Part shown: one piece after another, positions 56,377 to 63,673 of the stretch
Layout: each line of letters starts with the position of its first letter
How positions within the stretch are numbered: position 1 is the first letter of the stretch
NCBI RefSeq assembly: GCF_017497975.1
Contig: NZ_JAGDEL010000021.1
Coordinates: 53,241 to 117,240, forward strand
Direction: 5' to 3'
Length of the DNA: 64,000 nucleotides
Source of the DNA: Metabacillus bambusae
Lineage (GTDB): Bacteria > Bacillota > Bacilli > Bacillales > Bacillaceae
Notes under the pieces: generated by a model
Told to the model about the DNA's origin: nothing
The model's input: the letters and a program-made list of their open reading frames with translations, nothing else
Database searches by the model: none
Translations under genes and position numbers: made by a program

Positions 56377-56775
56377 CTAATCCTCAATAATATCATCGTC
56401 TTCATCATCATCCTCAAGGTCTTTTTTGATAAATTCCCACATTTTAATAAGTTGTTTAATTTTCTTTTGTGGATTAGTTGAAAGGTCATGGAAGAGAGTT
56501 GGATGTTTCTTGATTTCTTCCAAAACTTTCAAATCGTCTGGAGATATAAGGATTTCATCTTTAATATCGTATTTGATAGAAGAACCTTCTTTTCCAGTAA
56601 TCAAATAGTCTGTCGTTACATTATAAAAGTCAGCTAATTTACCTAGCATCTCTGAATCAGGCTCGCTTCTTCCAGTTTCATAATGGGATAAACGAGCTCT
56701 TGAAATACCAATTTTTTTAGCTGCTTCTTCTTGAGGAACTTTTCCTCGAAGTTTTTTTAATCTTTCTCCAAGCAT
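56377..56775 (-). CDS. Phage repressor (XRE family, CI-like)
   Basis: 132 aa. N-terminal helix-turn-helix ([55 protein letters not shown]), short C-terminal helical part with a very acidic tail ([15 protein letters not shown]). ATG 56775 with GGAAGGG upstream; the longer open frame crosses the operator region and is not coding. It faces the cro-like gene across a control region with four GATACAAAACGTATC-type sites. Lacks a self-cleavage domain, consistent with removal by the ImmA-like peptidase. Confidence 0.88.
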   Translation of the reverse strand: MLGERLKKLRGKVPQEEAAKKIGISRARLSHYETGRSEPDSEMLGKLADFYNVTTDYLITGKEGSSIKYDIKDEILISPDDLKVLEEIKKHPTLFHDLSTNPQKKIKQLIKMWEFIKKDLEDDDEDDDIIED

Positions 56776-56817
56776 AGGGGAATCCCTTCCTAGTAACAGT
56801 TTTATAGTTACATTATA

Positions 56818-56926
56818 GATACAAATTGTATCTAAATAAATAAATGATAAAAAATGTATCAAAAAATAGTTGACGATACAAAACGTATCATTTATAATCA
56901 AGTCATAAGGTGATACAAAACGTATC
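56818..56926. promoter_or_regulatory. Phage switch region with four operators and the early promoter
   Basis: Palindromic sites: GATACAAATTGTATC (56818-56832), GATAAAAAATGTATC (56846-56860), GATACAAAACGTATC (56875-56889) and the same again at 56912-56926. The rightward promoter TTGACG (56870) N17 TATAAT (56893) has the third site inside its spacer. The leftward repressor promoter should overlap the first two sites. Confidence 0.88.
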
Positions 56927-56945
56927 AAAAGTGGGGTGAGTGCAA

Positions 56946-57176
56946 TTGAGACAAAGGCTTGTCGATGAACGACTTAAAAGAAAATTTACACAAAAGCAAG
57001 TCGCTGAAATGCTTGATATATCTGAAGTATATGTAAGGAAAATCGAAAAGGGTCTACGTAATCCAGGTAGGGAAACGATGTTAAAGTTTGAACAACTATA
57101 CGGTGTTCAGGACAGAAAACTTTTTCCCGATCTTTTTCAGGTATCTATTGATACAAAACGTATCAAGGTGATTTAA
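56946..57176 (+). CDS. Cro-like XRE family regulator
   Basis: 76 aa, single helix-turn-helix domain ([40 protein letters not shown]). TTG 56946 with GGGGTGAG five bases upstream; GTG 56940 lies on the ribosome site. First gene right of the switch; presumed antagonist of the repressor. A fifth copy of the operator (GATACAAAACGTATC) is inside its 3' end. Confidence 0.85.
   Translation: MRQRLVDERLKRKFTQKQVAEMLDISEVYVRKIEKGLRNPGRETMLKFEQLYGVQDRKLFPDLFQVSIDTKRIKVI
57150..57164. promoter_or_regulatory. Fifth phage operator inside cro-like gene
   Basis: GATACAAAACGTATC, identical to the two perfect sites of the switch region, about 225 bp downstream within coding DNA. Confidence 0.8.
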
Positions 57177-57194
57177 CATTAGGAGGTGATCAAA

Positions 57195-57293
57195 GTGAAC
57201 CTAGAACAAAAAGTAATCGAACTTGAAAAACGTGTTGCTGATTTAGAAAAGCAGGTCGCCGCGGCAACGACGTCCAAACCTGAAATCGATTGA
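57195..57293 (+). CDS. Small phage coiled-coil protein (32 aa), possibly truncated by a stop
   Basis: GTG 57195 behind AGGAGGTGATC. MNLEQKVIELEKRVADLEKQ is a leucine-zipper-like heptad pattern, followed by VAAATTSKPEID and TGA. The same frame stays open after the TGA for 22 more codons (QRAAELMVAKSQKRKRQHGV..., to TAA 57360-57362), so an original 55-aa protein may have been cut by a nonsense change. Confidence 0.55.
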   Translation: MNLEQKVIELEKRVADLEKQVAAATTSKPEID

Positions 57294-57358
57294 CAAAGAG
57301 CAGCTGAATTAATGGTAGCTAAATCTCAGAAAAGAAAGCGACAACATGGTGTAGCTTA

Positions 57359-57583
57359 TTAATCTTGCATCTTGTTTTCGTAAAAGCTGATTATTCCTTT
57401 TACAAGTTCATCGGTATAACGCTCGTTGTGAGCACGCGCAGATTCAATTCGTTTATCGACATAATTGAAGAAGTCTGCATCTGAAACTATTTTTGAAGTG
57501 TCAACTTTGATTTCTTCTTCATATTTTGGAGAAACTTTTCGAAATGCATGGTCAGAGATCATTTCAAAGGATTTTTCATTCAT
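57359..57583 (-). CDS. Phage hypothetical protein (74 aa)
   Basis: Reads against its neighbours. MNEKSFEMISDHAFRKVSPK, then charged helices (KYEEEIKVDTSKIVSDADFF; DKRIESARAHNERYTDELVK). AAGGAGGTGTG at ideal distance supports ATG 57583. No recognised family. It lies between the early rightward genes, in the opposite direction, so it may be under separate control. Confidence 0.65.
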   Translation of the reverse strand: MNEKSFEMISDHAFRKVSPKYEEEIKVDTSKIVSDADFFNYVDKRIESARAHNERYTDELVKGIISFYENKMQD

Positions 57584-57652
57584 TTTCACACCTCCTTCCA
57601 TTCAACAACAACGTTCGACACGGAAGAGGAAAATCCTGCCAGTAGGTACGTC

Positions 57653-57799
57653 GTGAACAACATCGATGAATTACTCCGTCAATCAGAATTAAGAACCGAT
57701 ATCTTAAGAATCGCTAATGATTTGAATAGTGATGCTGATTACTCAAAAGAAGAAGCTGCTCAAGAACTTCTTAATTTACTGTATAAACACAATCTTTAG
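57653..57799 (+). CDS. Small phage protein (48 aa)
   Basis: GTG 57653, after AGTAGGTACGTC (weak ribosome site). VNNIDELLRQSELRTDILRI, then ANDLNSDADYSKEEAAQELL: an acidic helical protein. The frame is open further upstream, but that part overlaps the opposite-strand gene and reads as low-complexity sequence. No family recognised. Confidence 0.5.
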   Translation: MNNIDELLRQSELRTDILRIANDLNSDADYSKEEAAQELLNLLYKHNL

Positions 57800-57846
57800 G
57801 TCAGTCCTACTGTCCACTTTGCATAGTTTTAGTTGAGGTGATAACC

Positions 57847-57978
57847 ATGAGCAAGAAAGAAAGTCCTCTAAAAATTGGAAAAGAAACATACGGCACGATG
57901 AAAATCGAGGAAGCTTTCAAAAAAGCTCTGGAGCCGTATTTCACCCAAAACAAAAAGATACAGATAAGAGTTAAGTAA
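57847..57978 (+). CDS. Small phage protein (43 aa)
   Basis: ATG 57847 after GAGGTGATAACC. MSKKESPLKIGKETYGTMKI, then EEAFKKALEPYFTQNKKIQI and RVK: basic, helical. Typical size and spacing of phage early genes; function unknown. Confidence 0.6.
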   Translation: MSKKESPLKIGKETYGTMKIEEAFKKALEPYFTQNKKIQIRVK

Positions 57979-58030
57979 TATTTTTGGCTTTACCTCTTTT
58001 TGAGGGACGAGCTGTTAAGGAGCTGATCAA

Positions 58031-58783
58031 ATGAACGAATTACAACGTATTTTTGATTTCCAAGGTCAAGAATTAAGAATGGTAATTCAAAATGATGAAC
58101 CTTGGTTTGTAGCAAAAGACATATGCGACATTCTAGACATCAAAAATCCTTCTGATGCACTAAAAAGGTTAGAAGAAAATGAACGGGCTAGATTCAATCT
58201 AGGTCGTCAGGGCCAAGCAAATATCATCAATGAATCAGGCCTATATGAATTAATCTTCGCGAGTCGAAAGACGGAAGCGAAAATGTTCAAAAAATGGGTT
58301 AAGCAAGACGTACTTCCTTCTATTAGAAAGCATGGAGCTTACATGACCCCACAAACAATAGAAAAAGCAATTACAAGTCCTGACTTCCTAATCCGACTGG
58401 CTACCAACCTTAAACAGGAACAAGAAGCTAGGATGCTTGCAGAAACAAAATTAGAGAAACAACAGCCTTTAGTAAATTACGCAATAACATGTATGGCCAG
58501 TGAAAAAGCACTTCTTGTCAGAGAAGTAGCAAAACTTGCAACTAAGCAAGGAATTGTTATTGGTGAAAGACGACTCTATCAAAAATTAAGAGAGTGGAAG
58601 CTTATTTTCGCTAATAAAAATGAACCTTACCAAGAATACCTTGATCGCGGATACTTCGAAATTTCACAAGGCGTAAAAGAAAATGCAGGAGGGACTCATG
58701 CTTGGTTAACGATGCGAGTTACACCAAAAGGTCAAGCCTACATATTCGATCGTATTAGAAAAGAAAACTCTAAGGTTTCTTAA
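58031..58783 (+). CDS. Phage antirepressor (Bro-N and KilA-C domains)
   Basis: 250 aa. N-terminal Bro-N DNA-binding domain (RIFDFQGQELRMVIQNDEPW, FVAKDICDILDIKNPSDALK, INESGLYELIFASRKTEAKM, FKKWVKQDVLPSIRKHGAYM) and C-terminal KilA-C/ANT domain (LVREVAKLATKQGIVIGERR, LYQKLREWKLI, EISQGVKENAGGTHAWLTMR). Such proteins counter the CI-like repressor to favour lytic growth. AAGGAGCTGATCAA before ATG. Confidence 0.92.
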   Translation: MNELQRIFDFQGQELRMVIQNDEPWFVAKDICDILDIKNPSDALKRLEENERARFNLGRQGQANIINESGLYELIFASRKTEAKMFKKWVKQDVLPSIRKHGAYMTPQTIEKAITSPDFLIRLATNLKQEQEARMLAETKLEKQQPLVNYAITCMASEKALLVREVAKLATKQGIVIGERRLYQKLREWKLIFANKNEPYQEYLDRGYFEISQGVKENAGGTHAWLTMRVTPKGQAYIFDRIRKENSKVS

Positions 58784-58843
58784 CTCATATTAATAGATTA
58801 GCAAATTATACCTATCTAGGTGGTAGAAGGGGGGTGCGTAAAT

Positions 58844-59374
58844 ATGAAAATTGGTAGAGCTGCACAAGAAGTTAAATCAGCTAGAGAAGAGATTGGAAGC
58901 ACTCAATTAGAAATTACTTTTGATGATTATTTCGGTTCCCGTGAATCCATATCACAACAAGAAAACGGTCGGTACCAGGTACAACCAGAACTCACTAAGT
59001 ACTATGCAGAAAAACACAACAATCCTTTTCCAGCCATACAGGCAGCACACGAATACACAAGTTGGGGGATTGCAAAGTTAAATGGTGAAGCAGTTGATCT
59101 ACATAGAACGAGTGTCTCGTTAAAAACAAAAGAAGAATTAAAAGAGGCATTAGAAGCTGTTTCAGAAGCAAATAAAAAAATAACCGTTAACCCACAGAGT
59201 ATTGATCAAAGAGATATCAAGGCAATCGAAACAGCTATTCAAGAATGTATCGATGCAATAACAGCATTAACACATTACGTTGCAGTACTTTGTAAGGAAT
59301 ACGGTATTTCCTGGATGAAAATGTGGACCCAACATAAGTTGAAGCTAATCCAAAGGAGGTTTGTGAAGCAATGA
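58844..59374 (+). CDS. Phage regulatory-type protein, unknown function
   Basis: 176 aa from ATG 58844 with GGGGGGTG upstream. N-terminal part MKIGRAAQEVKSAREEIGST then DYFGSRESISQQENGRYQVQ resembles a degenerate helix-turn-helix; ending helices (QRDIKAIETAIQECIDAITA, LTHYVAVLCKEYGISWMKMW). I recall similar proteins in Bacillus prophage early regions but not a function. Its stop overlaps the next start (ATGA). Confidence 0.7.
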   Translation: MKIGRAAQEVKSAREEIGSTQLEITFDDYFGSRESISQQENGRYQVQPELTKYYAEKHNNPFPAIQAAHEYTSWGIAKLNGEAVDLHRTSVSLKTKEELKEALEAVSEANKKITVNPQSIDQRDIKAIETAIQECIDAITALTHYVAVLCKEYGISWMKMWTQHKLKLIQRRFVKQ

Positions 59375-59478
59375 TTAATGATCAGACTTTGTTTTTAGGA
59401 ATGTCAGTACTTGTTTTAGTCGCTTTGATGTTCGGTTTTATGTTAGGTGCAAGAGAAAGAAATGAACAAAAAAAATAG
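59371..59478 (+). CDS. Small phage membrane peptide (35 aa)
   Basis: ATG 59371 overlapping the previous stop, AAAGGAGG upstream. MINDQTLFLGMSVLVLVALM then FGFMLGARERNEQKK: one membrane helix with a basic tail. Translational coupling supports expression. Function unknown. Confidence 0.6.
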   Translation: MINDQTLFLGMSVLVLVALMFGFMLGARERNEQKK

Positions 59479-59755
59479 CAGCAAGCTCTTCCGAAGCCCA
59501 CTGCCAAAATTAATGTTTGAATAAATTTATTTTACCACTCATTTCGAGTGATGGCAAGAACTCTCGTTCTCGTCATTGAGTCTTAGCAACGGAGGTTCAT
59601 CGTCCCCCTGGTGCTTCCCTGCTAAGGCTGAATGATGCGAATGAGCATCAAAAAAGCCCACTGGGTAGAGTGAGCTTTTGGGAATCCATGAATATGAAAA
59701 CTTACATTTATTCTAATGGATTCCTCTAAATAATTCAAATGGAGGTTGAAGGAAA
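59479..59755 (+). ncRNA. Structured noncoding stretch in the phage early region
   Basis: 277 bp without a credible gene but with stacked hairpins: CACTC/GAGTG at 59537, TGGCAAGAAC/GTTCTCGTCA at about 59553-59578, CTTAGCA/TGCTAAG closing a larger loop at about 59582-59628, TGATGC/GCATCA at about 59633-59650, and AAAAGCCCACT/AGTGAGCTTTT at about 59651-59677. AGCCCACTG occurs twice. Such dense pairing in a phage where genes otherwise overlap suggests a functional RNA or processing region; no known class recognised. Confidence 0.45.
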
Positions 59756-59917
59756 ATGATCGAAGTACCATTCAATGAATCTGATCAACGTCGTTTATCC
59801 CTAGTTGGTGGACAGATCACTATTAAACCTAGTGGTATACCAGTATTCCAATTCAGGTCTAAAGAGCAATTTAATCTGCTCGCTTCATTAAAAAACTTAC
59901 AAAACGGAGGTAAATAG
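59756..59917 (+). CDS. Small phage protein (53 aa)
   Basis: ATG 59756 after GGAGGTTGAAGGAAA. MIEVPFNESDQRRLSLVGGQ, then ITIKPSGIPVFQFRSKEQFN and LLASLKNLQNGGK. Ends one base before the next start and carries its ribosome site (GGAGG). Beta-rich; function unknown; consistently placed before the ATPase gene as first member of the recombination block. Confidence 0.65.
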   Translation: MIEVPFNESDQRRLSLVGGQITIKPSGIPVFQFRSKEQFNLLASLKNLQNGGK

Positions 59918-59918
59918 C

Positions 59919-61886
59919 ATGCAACAAATTAAATTATGGAAGCTAGAACTTAAAAACTTCAAAGGAGTTCCAAGCTTTACATTAGATTTACAAGGAGAAA
60001 ATGTAAAAGTTTACGGTGATAATGCCACTGGAAAAACCACATTATTCGATGCATTCATTTGGCTCTTGTTTGATAAAGACAGCCAAAATCGTAAAGATTT
60101 TCAAATCAAAACACTTAGTAACGGTAAAAGCCTTCATGGTCTAGAGCATGAGGTTGAAGGAATATTTCTAATCGATGATAAGCAATTAGCTATACGAAAA
60201 GTATTTGCTGAGAAATGGACCAAGAAACGTGGAGCTGCACAATCAGAATTTAGTGGCCACACTACAAATTATTACATCGATGGAGTACCAGCTAAGAAAA
60301 AGGAATTTGCTGATAAGGTAGCAGATCTAGTTGAAGAAGATATTTTTAAATTATTAACTTCACCATCCTACTTCAATGAACAATTACATTGGCAAAAACG
60401 TCGTGAAATCCTTTTAGAAATCTGTGGTGATATAACAGATGCTGAAGTAATTGCTAGTAATGTGAAATTGTCTAAGCTTCCTAATATCTTAGGTAATCGA
60501 AGCATCGAGGATCATAGAAAAGTCATTGCTGCTAAACGTGCCGAGATCAATAAAGAACTTGACCGTATTCCAATCAGAATCGATGAGGTTCAACGAACAA
60601 TACCAGATATATCAGAACTAAATGAACAGGAAATTCATGATGAGATTACTTTCCTTAAAAATCAAGAGAATGATAAAGAACAAGAATTGCTTGGTATTCA
60701 AAACGGTTCAGAAGTAACCGAGAAACAAAAGCAATTACGTGAAGCTGAAATGGAATTGCTTGATATAAAAAATGAGCATCAACAAGCAAATTATAGCAAG
60801 ACTAATGAAATACAAAAGCAAGTATATGAGGTTAAGGGTCAGCTAGACTCTTTAAAGCATAATAGCCAGCTTCAACAAAGAGAACTTGATTCATTTCGTA
60901 ATATGGCCAACTCAAAAGAATCTCAGGTATCTGATCTTAGAAGTAAATGGGGAAAGGTAAACACTGAGACATTTGAACAACATCAAACTTCATGCCCTAC
61001 ATGTGGACAAGACTTACCAACTGAACAAATTGAGGAATCAATTAGCCGTTTTAACCTTGAAAAAAGTAAGAAATTAGAGAGTATTCAATCCCAAGGTAAG
61101 CAAATGGCAGATGAGCTTAAAAATGTTAAATCTGAAATCGAGTCTCGAGAAGTTGCTCTTGAAATGCGTAATAAAGAATTCGCTGAAAAAGAACTTGAAC
61201 TTCAAAAGGTACAACAAGATTATGAAGCAACCAAATCAACTGTATCTGATGTCACACAATCACCTGAATATCAGACTAAGCAAAAGCAAATTGAAGTAAT
61301 TAAACAATCAATTAGTGAATTACAACAATCTTCATTTACTGCAGCTGAGACGGTAAAGCAATCGATCAACGGCTTTAAAACAGAAATTGCAAAATTGGAA
61401 CAAGATAAAGCAAAGTTTGCTCAGGTTCAAATGGTCGAAAAACGTGTATTAGAGCTCAAAGATCAAGAAAAAGAGCTTGCTAAAGAATTTGAAGAGATCG
61501 AACAACAGCTTTTCCTTACAGAGGAATTTATTCGTACAAAGGTAAATTTGCTCGAGGGAAAAATTAATTCTAAGTTCAAATATGCTCGATTCAATCTGTT
61601 TAAAACGAATATCAACGGTGGTCTTGAAGAGATATGTGAAACAACATTTAATGGTGTTCCTTACTCTGGTGGATTAAACAATGCGGCACGTATCAATGTC
61701 GGACTAGATATTATTAATACTCTTTCAGAGCATTACAAGGTATCTGCACCGATCTTTGTTGATAACAGTGAGGCTGTTACTTCTCTTATAGACATTGATT
61801 CACAGGTTATTAGCTTAATTGTTTCAGAGGCTGATAAGAAGCTTAGAGTCGAGTATCCAGGACAATTGAATAAGGAGGCTATCTAA
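59919..61886 (+). CDS. Phage Rad50/SbcC-like ATPase
   Basis: 655 aa SMC-type protein. Walker A VYGDNATGKTTLFDAFIWLL near residue 35; long coiled-coil arms on both sides of a zinc hook CPTCGQDLP (about residue 365); C-terminal ATPase half with NGVPYSGGLNNAARINVGLD and Walker B-like SAPIFVDNSEAVTSLI. In DNA-end processing, Rad50-like proteins work with an Mre11-type nuclease; none is seen, but a metallo-beta-lactamase-fold gene lies two genes on. Followed by recT with a one-base overlap. AACGGAGGTAAATAGC before ATG. Confidence 0.88.
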   Translation: MQQIKLWKLELKNFKGVPSFTLDLQGENVKVYGDNATGKTTLFDAFIWLLFDKDSQNRKDFQIKTLSNGKSLHGLEHEVEGIFLIDDKQLAIRKVFAEKWTKKRGAAQSEFSGHTTNYYIDGVPAKKKEFADKVADLVEEDIFKLLTSPSYFNEQLHWQKRREILLEICGDITDAEVIASNVKLSKLPNILGNRSIEDHRKVIAAKRAEINKELDRIPIRIDEVQRTIPDISELNEQEIHDEITFLKNQENDKEQELLGIQNGSEVTEKQKQLREAEMELLDIKNEHQQANYSKTNEIQKQVYEVKGQLDSLKHNSQLQQRELDSFRNMANSKESQVSDLRSKWGKVNTETFEQHQTSCPTCGQDLPTEQIEESISRFNLEKSKKLESIQSQGKQMADELKNVKSEIESREVALEMRNKEFAEKELELQKVQQDYEATKSTVSDVTQSPEYQTKQKQIEVIKQSISELQQSSFTAAETVKQSINGFKTEIAKLEQDKAKFAQVQMVEKRVLELKDQEKELAKEFEEIEQQLFLTEEFIRTKVNLLEGKINSKFKYARFNLFKTNINGGLEEICETTFNGVPYSGGLNNAARINVGLDIINTLSEHYKVSAPIFVDNSEAVTSLIDIDSQVISLIVSEADKKLRVEYPGQLNKEAI

Positions 61887-62785
61887 TGAGTAATCAAAAC
61901 CAATTAGCAATGGTAAAGAAGGACACAGTAGATGTAGTTGCAGCTAAGGTGAAACAATTTCAGGAGAATGGAGAGCTACATTTTCCTGCTAACTACAGTC
62001 CAGACAACGCAATGAAAAGCGCGTGGTTAATGCTACAAACTATTAAAACAGGTAAAAACGACGGATATCGTCCAGCCTTAGAGGTTTGTACGAAAGACAG
62101 TATTGCAAACAGTTTACTAGATATGGTTGTCCAAGGGTTAAATCCTGCTAAGAAACAAGGCTACTTCATCGTTTATGGAAAGCAACTAACTTTTCAACGA
62201 AGTTATTTTGGAACTATGAAAGTAACCAAGGATGTTACCGGTGCGAAAAGCATTGATGCAGCTGTTATTTATGAAGGTGACGAAGTTGATTATGAAATGG
62301 TTAACGGACGTATTACAAATCTTAAACACAAACAAAAATTCGGAAATATAAATAAGGATAAGATTTTAGGCTCTTATGCAATTATCGATCTAGGAGAAGG
62401 AAATGTTTATACCGAGTTAATGACAATTGATGAATTGAGACAGGCTTGGAGCAAGGCTCAGTTTTGGGGAGATAACCAAACAGTAGAGAAAAAGGGAACT
62501 ACACATGATGAATTTAAGCAGGAAATGGCTAAGAAATCGGTTATTAATCGTGCTTGTAAGAAATTCCTTAACTCTAGTGACGATGGAAGCTTAGTCATGC
62601 AACACGCAAATAACTCTTCGGATCTATCAGAAGAAGCGCAAGTTGAAGAGGAAATCAAAGATAATGCTAACTCTGAAATTATTGACATTGAATACAGTGA
62701 AGTTAATGAGGAAGTTGAAGAAAAACAGCCTGATCAACCACAACAAAAGCAAAGCGCAATGGACCTTGAGGATCCACCATTTTGA
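61886..62785 (+). CDS. recT: RecT family single-strand annealing protein
   Basis: 299 aa. Phage recombinase that coats single-stranded DNA and promotes annealing and strand invasion. Conserved features: PDNAMKSAWLMLQTIKTGKN, DSIANSLLDMVVQGLNPAKK, GYFIVYGKQLTFQRSYFGTM, MAKKSVINRACKKFLNSSDD; the C-terminal tail is acidic and Gln rich, ending DLEDPPF as in single-strand DNA-binding proteins. Overlaps both neighbours, so the three recombination genes form one translational unit. Confidence 0.92.
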   Translation: MSNQNQLAMVKKDTVDVVAAKVKQFQENGELHFPANYSPDNAMKSAWLMLQTIKTGKNDGYRPALEVCTKDSIANSLLDMVVQGLNPAKKQGYFIVYGKQLTFQRSYFGTMKVTKDVTGAKSIDAAVIYEGDEVDYEMVNGRITNLKHKQKFGNINKDKILGSYAIIDLGEGNVYTELMTIDELRQAWSKAQFWGDNQTVEKKGTTHDEFKQEMAKKSVINRACKKFLNSSDDGSLVMQHANNSSDLSEEAQVEEEIKDNANSEIIDIEYSEVNEEVEEKQPDQPQQKQSAMDLEDPPF

Positions 62786-63486
62786 TTGAGGTCACAGCAT
62801 TAGCTTCTAGTTCGAAGGGGAACTGTTACCGCGTTACAGACGGCCATACGCCCCTTCTTCTGGAATGCGGTATCAACTATAGGGAGATTCAAAAAGGATT
62901 AGATTTTAAAATGTCTGAGGTTGCTGCTTGCTTAGTAACACATGAGCATGGCGATCATTGCAAAGCCATTAAGGATGTTATGAAAGCCGGAATTGATTGC
63001 TACATGTCAGAGGGTACAGCAGGAGCGATTAATGTGCAACATCATCGAGTCAAGAAGGTTAAAGCTAAACAACAGTTTCAGATCGGTACATGGACCATAT
63101 TACCGTTTGATGTTCAGCATGATGTATCCGAACCATTAGGTTTTTTACTAGAAAATCAAGCAGGAGAGAAGCTTTTATTCGCTACAGATACTTATTACAT
63201 TCGATACAAATTCAAAGGCCTTACACACCTTCTAGTGGAGTGTAACTACTCCTTAGAAATTCTTAATGAAAACATCATAAATGGTAAAGTTCCACCAGTA
63301 ATGAAAAAGCGCCTTATACGCTCACATTTTAGCCTAGAAAACGTTAAAGTCTTTCTAAAGGAAAATGATCTATCGAAGGTGCAAGAGATCTGGTTGCTTC
63401 ATTTGAGTGATTCAAACAGCAATGCTGATCTATTCAAGAAAGAAATTATGAAACTCACAGGGAAGGTCGTTTATGTCCCAGGATAA
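62782..63486 (+). CDS. Metallo-beta-lactamase-fold hydrolase (putative phage exonuclease)
   Basis: 234 aa. Metal motif VTHEHGDHCKA, later Asp in LLFATDTYYIRY and His in IWLLHLSDSNSNAD. Similar to the YycJ/WalJ-type fold and often found next to recT in Firmicute phages, where it may replace RecE as the end-resecting nuclease (inference). TTG start 62782 overlaps the recT stop by four bases. Confidence 0.85.
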   Translation: MIEVTALASSSKGNCYRVTDGHTPLLLECGINYREIQKGLDFKMSEVAACLVTHEHGDHCKAIKDVMKAGIDCYMSEGTAGAINVQHHRVKKVKAKQQFQIGTWTILPFDVQHDVSEPLGFLLENQAGEKLLFATDTYYIRYKFKGLTHLLVECNYSLEILNENIINGKVPPVMKKRLIRSHFSLENVKVFLKENDLSKVQEIWLLHLSDSNSNADLFKKEIMKLTGKVVYVPG

Positions 63487-63649
63487 AGTTGAAGTTGATA
63501 TTTTGCTAGAACACTACTATTGGGCAAAAGATGCACCAAATAAAAAAGAGTATTTCACTAACTTAGTCGATGGTTATATAGAGGTTTATTTTCCTCATTT
63601 GGAGTTAGTAACTATCAAAGGTATGAAGGCCATCTGTAAAAAGAAATGA
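63473..63649 (+). CDS. Small phage protein (58 aa)
   Basis: ATG 63473 overlaps the previous gene by 14 bp, with GGAAGGTCG upstream. MSQDKVEVDILLEHYYWAKD, then APNKKEYFTNLVDGYIEVYF and a basic end (KAICKKK). No family recognised; coupling suggests a role with the recombination genes. Confidence 0.6.
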   Translation: MSQDKVEVDILLEHYYWAKDAPNKKEYFTNLVDGYIEVYFPHLELVTIKGMKAICKKK

Positions 63650-63673
63650 GATACCAAAGAGGAGGCGAGGTGA

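Noticed and set aside
56776..56928. Longer N-terminus for the phage repressor
   Set aside because: The frame is open but crosses the operators and has no ribosome site; ATG 56775 with GGAAGGG fits the helix-turn-helix start.
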